Source of the DNA: Myxococcales bacterium
GTDB lineage: Bacteria > Myxococcota > UBA796 > SXON01
Length of the DNA: 64,000 nt
Assembly: GCA_009692585.1 (NCBI GenBank)
Contig: SHYX01000002.1
Location: 1 to 64,000 of the forward strand
Direction: 5' to 3'
The position numbers and the translations under genes were made by a program. The notes beneath the pieces were generated by a model. It did not search any database. It was not told the DNA's origin and saw nothing but the letters and a program-made list of their open reading frames with translations. Shown in pieces: positions 61,912 to 64,000 of the stretch. How positions within the stretch are numbered: position 1 is the stretch's first letter; each line of letters begins with the position of its first letter.

Positions 61912-64000
61912 TGCGCAGCTCGTCCCGAACCCTCAACGTGCTGGTGCCGAGCGCCGTCGCCCTGTTCGCGCTGTCGATGTCGTCCTCCGCCAGGGCCGAG
62001 TCGGATGCGGAAGAAGTGCGCCAGTTCCGTGAGACCGCCGAACGCTACGGGCAGCGCATGCGGGAGTTTCACGGCGATGTGAAACAGCTGGTGGACTTGG
62101 CGGAGCAGGAAGAGCGCGAGCGTATCGAGCAAGGCTTCGGAGCGGCGATCAGCCGCAACCAGGACGACGGCAACACGCTCCGTCGCGTCGCGGTGGCCAA
62201 GATCGAGTCCTTCCTCCAGAAATATCCGGACAGCAAACATGTGCCGGACATGAAATTTCGGCTGGCAGACCTCTACTACGACGAATCCGAGCTGGACTTC
62301 ATTGCTCGGAACGACGAGTACGCGGTGCTGGTCGAGAGTGGAACCGGCAACCCCGATCTGGTCCCAAAGAAGGACTATCGTAGGTCAATCGGGCTGTATC
62401 GGGACATCCTGGCCAACTCGCCCGCCTTCGCCTTTCGCGCCGACGTGCTCTACATGTTGGGGTGGTGTCTCGGCTCGGCAAACGCCGAACAGTACGACGA
62501 GACCGCCGCCCGGGACGCCTACCAGGCCATCGTCACGCAACACCCGCGTTCGGCGTTCACCAACGACGCGAACATGAGGCTTGGCGAATACTACTTCGAA
62601 CTGCCCGCGCCCCGGCCGGACACGCTCGCAAACGTGCGTATCGCGGTGACCTACTATGACGCGGTGATGGCGGAGGGCCCGCAGGGCCGCAACTACGATC
62701 GAGCGATCTACAAGCTGGGCTGGTCGCATTTCAAGCTGGAGGACTTCCAGCGGTCGCTGGCGTACCTGGTGCAGCTGCTCGACTACTCCGATGCGCTGTA
62801 CGACCGCGCCGGAAAGCTCGCCGACACGCGCAAAGAAGCGGTGGAGTACTTGGCGATCTCCTACGCCGACATGGCGGACCGGCAGGGAAAGAGGCCGATC
62901 GACGTTGCCCGCGCCCACCTGTCCAAGGTCGGAGACAAACGTTGGCAGCACGACGTTGTCGAGCGGATGGCGTTGATCCTGGAAAAACAGACCAAGTGGG
63001 ACGAAGCGGTCGACACCTACCGCTTCCTGCAGTCCAGGTGGCCCACGCATCCCCAGAACCCCATCTACCAACAGACGGTGGCGGCCATCTACGGCGCGAA
63101 GATGCCGGTGCGCAACGAGGCCGCCGCCGCGGTGGCGCTGACCGAGTTGGGGACCAACTACAACGACCAGAGCGCGTGGTACGCCGCCAATAAGAACAAC
63201 CCCGACGCCATCGCGGCCGCCCGGATATTCATCGAACGGTCGCTGGCCACGGTCGCGATCGAAAAGCTGTTGCGCGCCCAGGAGACGCAGAACCCGGCCG
63301 ACTACCGGGACGCCGCCGACACCTTCCAGAGCTTCTTGCAGAAGTTCCCGTTCACGCCGGACTACGACGAGTATGAGTGGTACCAGGCGCTGTCGTTGTA
63401 TGAAGGAAAGCTGTTCCCGAGCGCGGCGAGGGCCTACGGCCAGATCCTCAAGAACCCGCGTAGCAAGTATAAGGACGGGGCCCGCTTCCAGCTGATGAAG
63501 TCACGAGAAGAGCTTGTGCTCTCGAAGTACGGAAAGCTCGAGGACGTCCCTCAGGGTGCGTTGATCGCCAACACCCTTCAGACCAAGGCCGGCAAGCAGA
63601 TCATCCAGTATATGGTCTCCGACGAGCAGAAGGCGTTTGTGGTCGCCGCCGACGATCTGGCGGATCGGGAGTTCACGGATATGGACTGGATTTCGGTTCT
63701 GGAAAAGTCCAGGCCGGCCTTGTCTTATCTCGCAGGGGTCGTCTCGTTCAATCACGGCTACTATGACGATGCGCGAAAGCGGCTGTGGGGGGTGGTCAAC
63801 CGGTATCCGGGCTCCCCGGAAGCGGCCTTCGCCTCCAAGCTCGTCTTGCAGAGCTACGTCAACGAAGGCGATCTGGAGACGGTCAAGGCCGTGGCGCTCA
63901 AGTTCGGCGACCTGGAGATCGCGGGACAGGCCGGTCTGGAGCTGTGCTTGCAGTTCGGCAAGGCCGACAAGCACCTGGAGTCGGCCGCCTGCTATGGGCA
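61911..64000 (+). CDS. TPR-repeat periplasmic protein (3' end beyond right edge)
   Basis: At least 696 residues, open to the right edge. The signal VLVPSAVALFALSMSSSARA is followed by a coiled-coil segment (RQFRETAERYGQRMREFHGD). TPR/outer-membrane-lipoprotein-like units follow: KIESFLQKYPDSKHVPDMKF, RLADLYYDESELDF, AYQAIVTQHPRSAFTNDANM, RAIYKLGWSHFKLEDFQRSL, and DTYRFLQSRWPTHPQNP. Such 'F-x-x-x-Y-P-x-S' repeats occur in BamD/YbgF-like proteins that bind peptidoglycan-linked machines. It is coupled to the preceding gene. Confidence 0.8.
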   Translation, partial: MRSSSRTLNVLVPSAVALFALSMSSSARAESDAEEVRQFRETAERYGQRMREFHGDVKQLVDLAEQEERERIEQGFGAAISRNQDDGNTLRRVAVAKIESFLQKYPDSKHVPDMKFRLADLYYDESELDFIARNDEYAVLVESGTGNPDLVPKKDYRRSIGLYRDILANSPAFAFRADVLYMLGWCLGSANAEQYDETAARDAYQAIVTQHPRSAFTNDANMRLGEYYFELPAPRPDTLANVRIAVTYYDAVMAEGPQGRNYDRAIYKLGWSHFKLEDFQRSLAYLVQLLDYSDALYDRAGKLADTRKEAVEYLAISYADMADRQGKRPIDVARAHLSKVGDKRWQHDVVERMALILEKQTKWDEAVDTYRFLQSRWPTHPQNPIYQQTVAAIYGAKMPVRNEAAAAVALTELGTNYNDQSAWYAANKNNPDAIAAARIFIERSLATVAIEKLLRAQETQNPADYRDAADTFQSFLQKFPFTPDYDEYEWYQALSLYEGKLFPSAARAYGQILKNPRSKYKDGARFQLMKSREELVLSKYGKLEDVPQGALIANTLQTKAGKQIIQYMVSDEQKAFVVAADDLADREFTDMDWISVLEKSRPALSYLAGVVSFNHGYYDDARKRLWGVVNRYPGSPEAAFASKLVLQSYVNEGDLETVKAVALKFGDLEIAGQAGLELCLQFGKADKHLESAACYG

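Overview
The window is about two-thirds G+C with strong G/C preference at third codon positions, Gram-negative envelope genes (kdsB, an LptA-like gene, sppA, outer-membrane-barrel-like proteins) and many secreted lipoproteins. Several of these carry architectures common in Myxococcota and related former Deltaproteobacteria: MopE-type Cys/Asp repeats, parallel beta-helix repeats, a Ser/Thr kinase with a C-terminal extracytoplasmic tail, and stacked TPR proteins. I infer a free-living Myxococcota-like chromosome. No transposase, integrase, phage gene or CRISPR array was seen.

Layout. 1-7384: a beta-helix exoprotein running off the left edge, an SGNH hydrolase, an ATP-grasp ligase, a divergent polytopic membrane protein, an enterochelin-esterase-like hydrolase and an S51-like peptidase. 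7410-9987: a three-gene ABC-2 exporter. 10040-12336: a frameshifted TPR gene, a double FKBP lipoprotein and a secreted lipoprotein. 12337-12697: a 203-nt tandem duplication rich in hairpins. 12691-17242: arginase, an active-site-degenerate aldehyde dehydrogenase homologue, a PanE-like protein, a rhodanese and a CDP-alcohol phosphotransferase. 17239-22085: MopE-repeat lipoprotein, barrel-like protein, small lipoprotein, truD, quinone oxidoreductase. 22143-27647: histidine kinase and OmpR-type regulator followed by an unknown secreted protein, lysC and pssA in a tightly overlapping row. 27687-32710: FYDLN zinc-ribbon protein, BNR-type lipoprotein, rplM-rpsI, a PilT paralogue without a P-loop, two GTW lipoproteins. 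32799-38085: Ser/Thr kinase, then the translation cluster rpsP-khpA-rimM-trmD and an acyl-CoA carboxylase beta subunit, read leftwards. 38172-44857: second beta-helix lipoprotein, kdsB, pyrG, lptA-like gene and a gene broken by two compensating frameshifts. 44936-51335: rpiB, glyA, nrdR, ribD, ribE, ribBA-like, ribH, nusB. 51589-57092: trpG, an ErpA/IscA-type protein, tRNA-Phe with a lipoprotein gene directly behind it, an NtrC-type regulator coupled to a barrel-fused SppA. 57289-64000: a PBP4-type carboxypeptidase and an operon of envelope coiled-coil/TPR proteins running off the right edge.

Genes are packed with ATGA, GTGA and TGATG overlaps, so many rows are probably translationally coupled. 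Two non-coding patterns recur. A family of hairpin-forming intergenic repeats mostly sits just 3' of stop codons in one orientation. A short GTTAGC/GATAGC-like hexamer lies roughly 9-40 nt before many start codons and looks like a -10 element with very short leaders.

The most unusual points are the set of degenerate enzyme paralogues (aldehyde dehydrogenase, PilT, RibA half of RibBA), the SppA with an added N-terminal barrel-like domain, the repeat family, and the ATP-grasp/SGNH and esterase/S51 gene pairs, which may be parts of undescribed pathways.
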